In this document: in pieces, positions 33,277 to 43,153 of the stretch | Layout of the letters: each line of letters opens with the position of its first letter | How positions within the stretch are numbered: position 1 is the first letter of the stretch | Assembly (NCBI GenBank): GCA_024704765.1 | Contig: JAKMXF010000057.1 | Location: 1 to 51,319, forward strand | Reading direction: 5' to 3' | DNA from: Oopsacas minuta | Lineage: Eukaryota; Porifera; Hexactinellida; Lyssacinosida; Leucopsacidae | DNA length: 51,319 nt | Position numbers and translations under genes: made by a program | The notes under the pieces: generated by a model | Told to the model about the DNA's origin: nothing | The model's database searches: none | What the model saw: the letters and a program-made list of their open reading frames with translations, nothing else

Positions 33277-34342
33277 CATGGCCAACTAGACATAAGACCC
33301 CACAGTAACTCGAAATTTTGTCACCAGGGATGCACTATGAGCTGAAAGCATTTATAGACATAGTTTCTTTTTTGCAGGATAATGCATTTTTGGCTGAATA
33401 AATGTAATACATTATTGTAGGACATCAAATTGTACACAAATAAATGGTATAAACTTTTAGGTATGTGTAAACATATGACTCTAGTAAGCATTTATTTAGT
33501 AAAATATATCATTCATTGACCCCTTGTAGAACGTGTAATATTGCATGTATCAACTCATAGTGAATAATTGAAGTGATCTATAGATCCTTTTGTATAATTT
33601 GTCAAAATTTATCATTCAAAAGTTGGCTCGTTGTTGAGTTTAGTTAGAGACCATGGATGACAATTTTTAGTGAATATTCAATTATAACTCGAGAATCATG
33701 AAAACTTGTCGTAAAATCAGAATAGTTAATTTATACTATTTACCCGACTTCCCATATCCTTGCAATACATTTTGATATGATATCTCTCACCAATGTGACG
33801 ATGCCCATACATGGTCATTTCCAATATTCCGCAATACTCTTCAATTATTTCATATCAAAATGTATTACAAGGGTATAGGAAGTCGGGTATAGAGTATACA
33901 TTGGCTAGAATGATTTACGATAATTTTGTTATTTCTCGAGTTATTATTGAATATTGCCTAACAATAGTCATCCATGGTCTCTGCTTTAACTCAAAAACTA
34001 GCCAACTTTTGAATGACAAATTTTTGACAAATTATACAAAAGTATCTATAGATCATTTCATTGATTCACTTTGAGTTGATAATTGCAATATTTAACGTTC
34101 TACGTGGCATCGAAGAATGACATATTTTGCTAAATAAATGCTTACTAGAGACAAAATTTTGCAAATTCTTGAAAATTTTCAATATTTATTTGTGTAAAAT
34201 TTGATGTTCTAAAATCTGCAATACATTTATTCAGGCAAAGATGCACCTTTTCTACAATAAAGAAACCATGTATATAAATGTTTTCAGCCAATACTTCAAC
34301 CCTATTACTTTTACTGTTTGGCCTTATATTTAGTAGGCTATG
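33277..34342. mobile_element. Foldback (long-inverted-repeat) element, copy 3
   Basis: Length 1066 bp with CCTGAAT duplications at 33270-33276 and 34343-34349. Outer termini are CATGGCCAACTA and TAGTAGGCTATG; the inner palindrome is 33341-34288. It is highly similar to 19930-20994 and at the homologous site in FEM1 exon 3. Confidence 0.85.
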
Positions 34343-34868
34343 CCTGAATGTACTCCTAAATGTGAAGTTGATATGTGGATAGTCAGAGAGATAGAGAGAG
34401 TCTGGGATTATCCTTCTTCTAAAGTAACTGAATGTTGGAGAAAAGCACTTGAATTGAGAGAAAAATACAATTTAGGTTATCCCGGGGAACCAGCTATAGA
34501 TTTATGCGAGGGTGTACAGCAAGGTAGAGCATTGACGGATATTTATAATATTTCACAGAAAAACTACCTCATTCAGTGTGTGCTAATAAGCGAGAGAGTT
34601 TTCGGGCCATTATACTACACATCTTGTGATCTTAAGATTAGATTAACCAACCATTTCTATAGTGAAGGTTCTGTGTATTATTGGAGATGTTGTGAGCTAT
34701 TGTATCAGCTATTACAAGCTGTCGTGGAGACAAGTTGGATGTCAACACAAGCATCTGTCAATGAATTTGTAGTGCTCTTGCATCAAGTAAATACACTATT
34801 GCCAGCGTTCAATACTGATGTTATGACAATGGAAAGGTTTGCTGCTTATTTCAAGTGTACTTACCCAA

Positions 34869-35003
34869 GGTGNGCGAAAATATGATTATAGCATCGGTTC
34901 ATATTAATTCAAATTGATGCCACTGATTTATACTTTGGTCAAATCCCATAGTGACACCTCAGAGGGTTAGCCCCCCAAACTAAAAATGTTGTCTACGCCC
35001 CTG
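34869..35003. mobile_element. Right end of a hAT-like MITE (truncated)
   Basis: Sequence ending GTCTACGCCCCTG at 35003 matches a CAGGGGCGTAGAC hAT-type terminus. Its left end is not present; the block begins right after the N at 34863. Confidence 0.5.
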
Positions 35004-35073
35004 ATATATTCAAATAATATATAAGAAAAAAGAATTAAAGAGACGTAGGAATAATAAGAAATCAACTCACGCA

Positions 35074-35280
35074 TCAGGAACACTTGTCACAGGAGAAAGA
35101 GCCAGCAGAGACAGTCTCGAAATCTACATCAGCACAGTAGCAATTAATCTTCTTTCCGATTCTCCTCTTCGCTATAGGTACTGGCTCTCTCTGGTGGCAT
35201 ATGTTGTACAGGATATCAGACTCGTCAAAACTGCTGGATGAATTAGAAGAAGTCTGCTGTCTCTATCTTGGAGGGGTTAT
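35074..35280 (-). CDS. Possible terminal exon of an unrecognised protein
   Basis: The minus-strand open stretch reads RQQTSSNSSSSFDESDILYN, KRRIGKKINCYC and then GSFSCDKCS with a TGA at 35074-35076. The Cys pairs (CYC, CDKC) suggest a small metal-binding tail. A TAG lies just upstream (about 35268), with an acceptor-like TTTTCAG near 35285, so exon limits are unsure. Its proximity to the Mutator-like fragment on the other strand hints that both are transposon debris. Confidence 0.25.
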
Positions 35281-35356
35281 AATTCTATACTGAAAAGAGA
35301 ATATTTGTCAGATTATTCACGTTGTATTCAGCAGAAGTCTAATTTCCAGCGAGTGA

Positions 35357-35725
35357 GAAGAAGAGCGAGACTATTCAAGTAACAGAGAAAAGGCCCTGTT
35401 AAAGGCAGAAGGTGGAAGAAGCTACAAAGGGGGACAATTTGGAGCTGAGAACCTCCCAGAGAAGAAGAAGCGTGGTAGGGGTCAAGGACGGACCGGACTA
35501 ACAGGTAGAGGACGTGGTTGTGTAAAGAGGAGAGTTCGAGAGCGTAGCGTCTGTCCAGCCTCTATGCCAACATCGTGGTTCAACATCAAACAAGCTGTGC
35601 TCATACTAGTTGATCATGTGGCAGGGGATCATTCGGGCTGTCCTACTGGAGAGAAATCATGGTGTCGGTGGAGAAACCTATCAAGCCCATCAGTACTTAC
35701 TACTATGACAACTCAAATCCCCTAG
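35357..35725 (+). pseudogene. Possible Mutator-like transposase-domain fragment
   Basis: Open frame without ATG. It has ALLKAEGGRSYKGGQFGAE, an Arg/Gly-rich basic run (KKKRGRGQGRTGLTGRGRG) and then LVDHVAGDHSGCPTGEKSWC. The H-x-x-G-D-H-x-x-C...WC pattern resembles a Mutator-like transposase domain common in invertebrate genomes. It ends at TAG 35723. There is no convincing start or splice structure, so I treat it as a relic. Confidence 0.35.
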
Positions 35726-36552
35726 ATTCACGAGATATATTTTGCAGGTATACAAAATCCCGTACTAGATATTGAATCGCTTGGTGTGAACTCCCGCCTC
35801 CACTATCAAGTCAATTTTTTCGAGGGGACGTGCGTCCCTAAATCAGCCACCGATAACTCTCAACTATCCTGATCGGTCAATTTTGTTGTATATTTTCATT
35901 ATGACAAGGTGCATTCTTAAATTTTCCTATGAAACCATACAACACCGTTAATAGAAAACACCCTTATAAGAATATTTGACGTTACCATCCGAACATCTGT
36001 TAACAATAAACAACAAATTACACTATTGAAACTAGAGAGATATAAAAAAGTACATAATCTTTAAGTTTATCTAGTAAATTAAGCTGGATTGAATTCATTA
36101 GTTCATAGCATGCTAGTACAGGAGTGATCTCGACGCTAAAAGTGTATTGTATACTACTAAATCTATATTAATAAACTTCAATTCTTGTTAGCCTGTTTGT
36201 TTGTTTGGTTGTCCATTTTCAAGGAAAGGATTTAGGGCATGTAATTTGAATTTGTGGCATAACTATGTATATTTATCGTGTTTATCAAAAAGGAAATAGA
36301 ATTCAATAAACTTCACTAAATATATCGAACATGCTGAATCCGGTTTTCACACTTTTGGATTATTCATATGTGCATTTATGTATTGTTGTTTTTATGAATA
36401 AAAAGGAAACAAATTAGCAAAATCTCAAAATATACATACAGGCTTGCTCTAAATGGCTACCCAGAGGTAAGTAAGTACGCTGAATCCGAATTTCGCATTT
36501 TCAAGTTTATCGTGTAAATTTATTGTTGATTTATGAATATAAAGTAAACAAA
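35726..36552. other. Intergenic DNA, no gene seen
   Basis: A/T-rich. It contains a short GTTTGTTTGTTTGGTTG simple repeat (about 36193-36209) and two loosely similar segments (about 36330 and 36480 onward) sharing the words GCTGAATCCG and AATAAAAAG. No coding signal. Confidence 0.6.
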
Positions 36553-38982
36553 TTATTGGATATTCACATTTGTCAAATTATATAGAGAACTTTTCATGAT
36601 CTTCTGAGCTTCTAAGGCAATATAACCTTCCCCTTTAGACTTTTCGATGATCACTGATTGTAATTTTGGTTCATATTTAGATATGATGGATAGCGTTTTA
36701 ATCGCTTGTAATTTTACAGTTGTACTAGAATCAATTTCAAGAATTTCTAGCAATCTTTGTATTGAGTTTGGACTCGTTTCTTGGAGACTACCTAGCGACT
36801 TGATAGCTCTTAATCGAATTAGATCATTATTATCATCTAATTTCGATGTAATCTCACTAATTATGTCCGATAACATTCCAATATTAAATATAGTTTGTTT
36901 TATTTGTTCTCTCACGAATCTTGAAGGATCCTCCCATAGTAATCTAGATAATAGGGAATAACAATAGTGACGTGAAGTTAAACTCCAATCATTAGGTTGA
37001 ATTGAACAAAGAAGCTTCGCTACTTCTAAACGGTCATGTTCACTATCAGAAAGTAATCTAGATAGGATAAAAATGATTATTTCTTCGTTAAGATCCATGT
37101 GTTTGACAAAATATGTGCATAAGATAACACAATAATCTTTGAAAGTATTAGACAAAAATACTGTTAATAGAACTTCCTTACTCGCCAAAGAGGGGAAATA
37201 ATATGTAAGAAGTAATAATGATTCTATAATAATTCCGTCACAACTAGCATTGGAAAACTTGCTTAGATGAATTTTGAAACTCTCGAGAATAGATGATGAT
37301 TTAACATTAAATATGGGCAAATATAAACGGAAGCTTTGGAGGAGATCCAAATGGATTGTCCAATTGTCTAATTCAAATACCCCAAGTGAGAAAAGCAAAA
37401 TTTCATCGTGTACTTGGCATAAAGAAAGTAATATTTTCATAGCTTCATATCGAACTCGCAAATCGGAGTTGTATCTGAATAGGTTAAAAATAGGGATAAT
37501 GAAAGAAGGGATGTAATTCGGCATTTTATGGAGAAGTGATAATATTGCTATAAGAGAATTCGAGGTAGTAACAGGAGAGGCTAATTCTTGTAAGTAAGTA
37601 ATTATAAATTTATCTTTAATTTCAGATTTGAATTCAGTTAAGGAGTTCTGCCTTATCTTGGAATGCATTATCTTAATTTTATTGTTAGAACAACTAGGAT
37701 AAAAGCTTGTTGATTTAGAAGAAACAAGTTTTGTTACATTTGTATCATTTTGTGAGATTATAGGGGCACAAGTTTGAAGTACTGATGAATATGCTATTTT
37801 GGGATAAAGATGGTCATTTAAGAAAGTGCTTCGGGTAGCCATAAATGTTGAATAAATCGCGCAATGAGGCTTTACAAATGTGCAATTATCTAGGGTATGG
37901 TTCAGATATCTTCTTCTCAAATTGCTCAACTTAATATAATGTGGATTCTCATTTTCTGTGTAATGAGATATACCTGAACAATTAATTTCTTGAAAATTCT
38001 TTCGTTCTTTTTGTTGTTTCTGAATATACAATTCATCATAACAACGTAAATTTGTAGAAATAGTGCTATGACAATCCTCCTTATCTAAATCATTCGGAGT
38101 AATCAAATTATTAGAAATTACAGAATCCATGTCTTGTATATGAATAGTTTTGTCAACACTTGAAGCGCGAGAAACACCAGCAAAGTCATTATCAATTGAA
38201 CAATTCTCAGTTGGTAGTAGAATTGCCATGATGCTTGAATTTGAATTTGTGAGAGAATTATTCAAAGAATTTTGATTTGATATCGAGGAAATACTACCAC
38301 TTATGTTGATTTGGCTTATTAGAGAAGAAGGTTTAAGAATATTTAAATTCGGAGAAGACTCTAACGTCATTTGTGAACTAGACAACTGATTCCTCATAAA
38401 AGTTATATCCTGCTCTGTTGCCGTAATGACAGTGTCATCAAATTTCTTATCGTAGTATTTTTCTGAGTACAATAAATTATTTAAAGAATGCCAATGTGGT
38501 AAATTTGATCTTTTTGTTGAGCCAATGTAATCACCCATAACATTTCTATTGAATTCATTTGAGGTATTAGCCAAACATTTACTAGGTTTAGGTTGGTAAT
38601 TTTTATCTCTTCTTAATCTAGCACCAGCACGATCTCTACGCTGTAGCAACTTCCCTAACCGTTCTTCGATCCAGCTCGAACGATTTTGGACACATTTAAT
38701 ATTGATATTTTCCCTGATAGCATTCTCAAATTTTCTTTTGGTACAAAATAATTCGTTATATATCTTCAAAGCAACTTGATAAGATATTATAAGTTCATTC
38801 ACTCGATTTCTAATTGATTCTAATTTGCTCCAAAACAAATCTTGGCTGTCAATACCTTTAAGATCTAAGATAACTTCTTCCATTGCTTCTTGAAGATATC
38901 TTAACTTCTGGTAATGTCCGTTTAGTAATATTTCCAATCTAGGAGATAAATATGGGAAAATCTTCGGATTTCTAGAAATCAT
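36553..38982 (-). CDS. Single-exon HEAT-repeat protein (HEATR4-like?)
   Basis: The open frame on the minus strand from the ATG at 38982 to TAA at 36553-36555 is about 809 codons and uninterrupted; the frame is open a few codons further upstream but without another ATG. The N-terminal third has coiled-coil-like helices (SPRLEILLNGHYQKLRYLQE) and a basic patch (LLQRRDRAGARLRRDKNYQP). A low-complexity Ser/Asn-rich linker follows (residues about 190-270). The C-terminal half from about residue 440 is helical repeats of HEAT type: LRVRYEAMKILLSLCQ, DDNNDLIRLRAIKSLGSLQE, SSTTVKLQAIKTLSIISKY. HEAT solenoids are protein-binding scaffolds. Order and length recall HEATR4, but I cannot confirm orthology. 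This is the only long intact gene here. Being intronless it could be a retrocopy, though no poly-A tract or duplication is evident. Confidence 0.8.
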   Translation of the reverse strand: MISRNPKIFPYLSPRLEILLNGHYQKLRYLQEAMEEVILDLKGIDSQDLFWSKLESIRNRVNELIISYQVALKIYNELFCTKRKFENAIRENINIKCVQNRSSWIEERLGKLLQRRDRAGARLRRDKNYQPKPSKCLANTSNEFNRNVMGDYIGSTKRSNLPHWHSLNNLLYSEKYYDKKFDDTVITATEQDITFMRNQLSSSQMTLESSPNLNILKPSSLISQINISGSISSISNQNSLNNSLTNSNSSIMAILLPTENCSIDNDFAGVSRASSVDKTIHIQDMDSVISNNLITPNDLDKEDCHSTISTNLRCYDELYIQKQQKERKNFQEINCSGISHYTENENPHYIKLSNLRRRYLNHTLDNCTFVKPHCAIYSTFMATRSTFLNDHLYPKIAYSSVLQTCAPIISQNDTNVTKLVSSKSTSFYPSCSNNKIKIMHSKIRQNSLTEFKSEIKDKFIITYLQELASPVTTSNSLIAILSLLHKMPNYIPSFIIPIFNLFRYNSDLRVRYEAMKILLSLCQVHDEILLFSLGVFELDNWTIHLDLLQSFRLYLPIFNVKSSSILESFKIHLSKFSNASCDGIIIESLLLLTYYFPSLASKEVLLTVFLSNTFKDYCVILCTYFVKHMDLNEEIIIFILSRLLSDSEHDRLEVAKLLCSIQPNDWSLTSRHYCYSLLSRLLWEDPSRFVREQIKQTIFNIGMLSDIISEITSKLDDNNDLIRLRAIKSLGSLQETSPNSIQRLLEILEIDSSTTVKLQAIKTLSIISKYEPKLQSVIIEKSKGEGYIALEAQKIMKSSLYNLTNVNIQ

Positions 38983-39000
38983 CTCAAACTCAGATACCAA

Positions 39001-39885
39001 ACAAACTAATACAATTGTAAATTTACAATGCTAACGAAGTTATATATACCAAGAATATAGTCCATAGTTATGGAAAATTCTTATTAGATATTATATTTAC
39101 ACCACATATATTGAGGCTGTATTTTCCCTAATAATTTATGAACAGAGCATTAAAATACACTCAGGCCCATACAGGGCCTGCTTTATGATAGCGTATCATG
39201 TACTGTTTAGAAGATATTTGTGAAATTAGTTTGGTTCAGGACTAAACTTAAATATATAGTGGAACTTCGTTAAAACGAACACCAACGGACGGTCAAAATT
39301 TGTTCGTATTAACCGGAGTAAGATCAATTGAATAACCATTATGGGGACCTGATTTTGTAGAATTTTTGTTCGTCTTATCCTGAAATTCATATTAACCGTG
39401 TTCGTATTAACGAGAGTCAACAGTATGTAGCACATTTGGACCTTTTCAACAATATAATCTAAACAGTACACGATTAGGGTTATCAGATTTTGAATTGCTT
39501 AAACCGCACAATTCAACTTGTATACTCTATAATACAATTACAGTACAAGCACCTTTAACGCAAATGTCAGATGTTAAATGTGGAAATATATAGATCATGG
39601 TAAAACGGGGTATTATGTTTGGGCCTTGCCTAGCATGACCAGAAGTACAAAAGCCACAGCAAAGGCCAATATAGTATATGTGATTATGTGTACAACATCA
39701 AATGGTCGGTGATTACTTGTCAAATATGGTTGAATAGTGAAATTCTAAATTGGTGTACTCAATTTATCTTTTCTACGCAAGAGTAAAGTAAATGCATTTA
39801 AGAAGAATTCATAGTTTACTTATCTTCAAGTAATATTTAGAATTGCATCTTGCCGCATTTGGAAGTGTTTATGATAAATAATATA
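39001..39885. other. Intergenic DNA with one MITE, no gene
   Basis: The only recognisable content is a pogo-like MITE at about 39257-39424. The remainder is A/T-rich without coding signal. It includes the upstream region of the HEAT-repeat gene, where no clear promoter motif is visible. Confidence 0.5.
39257..39424. mobile_element. pogo/Tigger-like MITE
   Basis: Imperfect inverted ends AGTGGAACTTCGTTAAAACG and CGTATTAACGAGAGTCAAC, with repeated GTTCGTATTAAC motifs inside. The pattern matches short pogo-like elements; compare 45019-45204. Boundaries are approximate. Confidence 0.55.
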
Positions 39886-41198
39886 CAGGGTGGCTCCAAA
39901 GTTCTGATACAAAATCATGATTAATATACAACCATTATCAGGAAGTATTCTCAATGGTTTGCTCTCCCATGACATACCTTATACGCTTCCTAACAAATAT
40001 TATTTCAATTTAGTGTATTCTATTTCGAAAAAAATTGTGATTGACCATGGAATCTGAGAGGTCAGCAATTATTGAGTTGCATATGGCGGGGAAAAGTCCA
40101 TCAGAAATTTTGAAACTGCTGAATATTGCAAAAAGGACGCAAGGCATTTATCTACAGGACGATAAATCGATATAAGGAAACTGAGGACACTGTAGACAAG
40201 CCGAGATCTGGTCGTCCATGCTCTGTAACGACCTCAGCTCTCAAGAAAGTGGTGCGAGAACGGATTCGGCGGAACCCACACCATTCGATGAGGAAAATGG
40301 CCTTGGAGCTCAATATATCTCGCCGAGCAATACAAAAGGTTGTCAAAAGGGACCTAGGAATGCGCTCTTTTAAACGCAAAAAGGTACAATTCCTATCTGG
40401 GTCGGTGAAAGAAAAGAGAGTGTCCCGGAGCAAGAGCCTACTTGCTCTACACGCTATTGGAGTTCTCGAAAATACAATTTTCTCAGATGAGAAAATTTTC
40501 ACCATTGAAGAGGCTACAAATAGCCAAAACAACAGAGTCATCTCGACCTCAGTTTCAGCGATCCCTGATAAGTTCAGATATATCAGTCGGATGAAGAAAC
40601 CACTGTCGGTGATGGTTTGGGCTGGGGTCTCTGCTGTTGGTCGGACACCACTGATTTTCATCCCCCCAGGAGTGAAAATCAATGCCAAAACATACCAAGA
40701 GCTTGTATTAGAGCCTGTGGTAAAAGGTCTGAGCCAGACCATGTTTTCTGGACAGCAATTTGTCTTCCAACAAGATGGTGCTCCCGCCCATACGGCCAAT
40801 ACGACCCAAGATTGGCTGAAGCACAATATTCCCAATTTTATACATAAGGATGAATGGCCACCATACAGTCCCGATTTAAATCCCATGGACTATTCTGTAT
40901 GGTATATCTTGGAAAACAAGGCTTGTTCTGTGTCACACAACACAGTTAACTCTCTAAAGATTTCCTTGTGTCGAGAATGGGAGAAGATGCCCCAAGAAAC
41001 TCTGCGTGCCGCAGTAGAAGGATTCCCGAACAGACTCAGGGCTGTCATTTCCAAAAAGGGTGGTTATATTGAATAAATGACTAGGCAATCTCTTCCTAAT
41101 AGTATGTATTAATTATATATAGAGAATCAATAATGTAGGTCATGCTGAATAAATATTATAGACAAAATGGTTTGTATCAGAACTTTGGAGCCACCCTG
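39886..41198 (+). mobile_element. maT-like (DD37D) mariner element, copy 2
   Basis: Length 1313 bp, with termini CAGGGTGGCTCCAAAGTTCT and its inverse, and TA duplications at 39884-39885 and 41199-41200. Nearly identical to 23712-25024 but in unrelated flanking DNA, so it moved recently. Confidence 0.95.
40047..41076 (+). pseudogene. maT-like DD37D transposase, N-terminal frame break
   Basis: The 316-residue C-terminal frame (about 40126-41076) differs from the copy at 23952 by six residues. It keeps FSDEKIF, FQQDGAPAHTA and SPDLNPMDYSVW with DD37D spacing. The upstream frame from the ATG at 40047 (MESERSAI, AGKSPSEILK) passes the position of the other copy's TAG (CAA here) but still ends at TAA soon after, at about 40173-40175. 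It never joins the catalytic frame without a one-base shift. The shared shift between two recently moved copies is notable. Confidence 0.88.
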
Positions 41199-41519
41199 TA
41201 TGTATAAAATTCTTTGCATGAGGGAAGAGTTCAGCTCTAGCCATATCAGTATTTAGACGATTTCTCTGTTCAGCCCAAAGATTTTCATTAAACTGAAAAT
41301 TAATTCCACATATTACTTACTGGAACTATGATTGAAAATTCTACAAATTTTAGAATATTGGGACGGTAAGTGAAAGAAAATTAATTCACCCACTGTTGGT
41401 CGATGGACTTTTAACATTATATGAGTTAGGAGCATGTGCTAATCCAGTATTTTGAAAATATATATTAAAGGACAGAATAAGTCAAAACACATTTTCCATT
41501 GTCGAATTAGCACATAGAT
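41199..41519. other. Intergenic DNA, nothing recognised
   Basis: A/T-rich spacer between the mariner copy and a hAT MITE. No open frame or repeat recognised. Confidence 0.5.
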
Positions 41520-42293
41520 CAGGGGTTTTCAACCTTTTTCACCTTACGCCCCCACTTATAGATGTGGGAATACTCACGACCCACCTAATAACGAAACGAA
41601 ATTTTTTATTAGAGTTTGTACTTAATATGACATACAATCACACACACATAATTATGAATGAAATTTTCATTTATATGCTTAATGTCAAGGTTGAAACTGT
41701 TTTCTTTTTTTAACAAGTTGAGAAATTCTTGGCTCAGTTTAGAAAGACAGCATCTCAAATCATGTTCAACAATTTTAAATGGCCTTCGGAGTAAGTTCGC
41801 GTTTTAATGTTGCTTTTCCAGCCATCTTAACAGTTGCTTTTGAAAGCTGGATTTCGTAAAATTGAGTACTAAGATAAAATGAGAAATGTCAAGGGATATA
41901 CGTAAACAAAATATACCTAATTGGAGTATTTATAGACTTAACTTGTGAAATATCCATGTATAGTCAGTATGGAAATGATTCCTAATGTTTTCTATTGTTG
42001 AAATTAAGTCTAGCCACCTCAAGTTCCAATGCTATGATGCCAGTATCGTCATGAAATGCAATACTAATGTCATATATACGTAAGTACAACCATTGTACAT
42101 GCGGTGAAAGCACATTGCGCGTATATAGCATGTACATTGCACATAGCAATGCACACGCAATAGACTGACAATGCATTTGAATTCATCTAAAAGTTGATAA
42201 TTTAAACAATTTTTGACTTGTTAATCGGTAAATATTAATGGTGTTATGTAAATTATCTGAACTTTTTGCGAACGCCTAGGTTGAGAACCCCTA
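41520..42293. mobile_element. hAT (Charlie-like) non-autonomous element
   Basis: Begins CAGGGGTTTTCAACCTTTTT and ends AGGTTGAGAACCCCTA, classical hAT terminal repeats. Flanks ACATAGAT (41512-41519) and ACTTAGAT (42294-42301) match at 7 of 8 bases. Length 774 bp, no transposase frame. Inside (about 42110-42175) is a local GCACATTGC / GCAATGCACACGC-type inverted motif. Confidence 0.85.
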
Positions 42294-43153
42294 ACTTAGA
42301 TAGGCAAAAAATTTAAAATTACAACCTGTGGAGACATCTTAGTTTATTAATTAAATTTATTTAAAGTGTCATTAATAATTGGAACCAGTATGGGTATTTG
42401 CTTAAAATAAACATTGTATTGTGCCTCCAATTACTAGTACCACTTTACTAAATGAATTAATAGGCTAAGTTGTCGGTAAATGTTGTAATTTTAGAATTAT
42501 TGTTCACTACGCTCGCAGTTTATTGCAAACTAGCGCGCTTCGGTAGCTAGGTCGCTGCACAATAGCTTAGTGCTACAGGAAAGCATAAGTAACAAAAAAC
42601 TAAATATTAAAGTGTAAGTGGTCGCTAATCGAAGAATAGTCAAATTTTAAGATTTTTTATCCATGGTTCATCCAAATTACATTCAATGGCCTTCTATGGT
42701 GACACTAGAGATGCTATGTCGCTTTTGGTTAGTAATCTCGGCACTTCGTCCCTCGGGTATTAAAAAATTTTGAAAATTTTGATTTTTTGTAAAGTCATGT
42801 TGACGTAATAATCCTATTAGTTAGCTTTTGGTCACAATCATGACATCAGGAAATTGTCACATTGAGGGGTTACTGTGACTAAATTTCAAACTCCTATCAT
42901 GTATATTGGCTGAGCAGTGATGAATAATGTGATTTTTCGAAAATCCAAAAAGGTGACAATGAAGTCATAATTTCGTCATAGGGTTGAATTTCGTCCAAGA
43001 CTCCAAATTGTCTGGGACTGGCCCAAGATACCCCAGTATGCCAAAATCAGCCCTGGGGGTTTTCAGTTTCTTTAATCGATTCAGGATACACAAACGTATA
43101 TATATATATTACACATACACAGATACCATAGATTAATCGGGTTTAATAGTATA
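42294..43153. other. Intergenic DNA, no gene seen
   Basis: No coding signal. A short TA microsatellite lies near 43098-43110. Confidence 0.5.

Larger units (their letters stand above)
31535..34868 (+). pseudogene. FEM1-like ankyrin pseudogene, copy 3
   Basis: The ATG at 31535 begins MLSSHLLRHITTS. Exon 1 reads well to KNFLKV, then TAG (31792-31794). Exon 2 has the shared GCCGGGCGAAT deletion (about 31968) and a TGA in place of the GADIS glycine region. Intron 2 contains a hAT MITE. Exon 3 begins VTYGKAD-like at about 32926 but is damaged by a hairpin and a triplicated block (33010-33175). A foldback element follows (33277-34342). Downstream, 34343-34868 is open and close to the good copy (ECWRKALELR, LISERVFGPLYYTS, RCCELLYQLLQAVVE, MERFAAYFKC). 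Homology stops at an N (34863); the C-terminal 40% is absent. Confidence 0.85.

Noticed and set aside
33811-34074. 87-codon open frame in the foldback element
   Set aside because: Palindromic non-coding DNA; the equivalent frame is not kept in the other two copies.
36190-36215. Possible Helitron terminus near the GTTTGTTTGTTTGG run
   Set aside because: No CTRR end with a hairpin could be found nearby and no Rep/helicase sequence is present, so only a simple repeat is supported.
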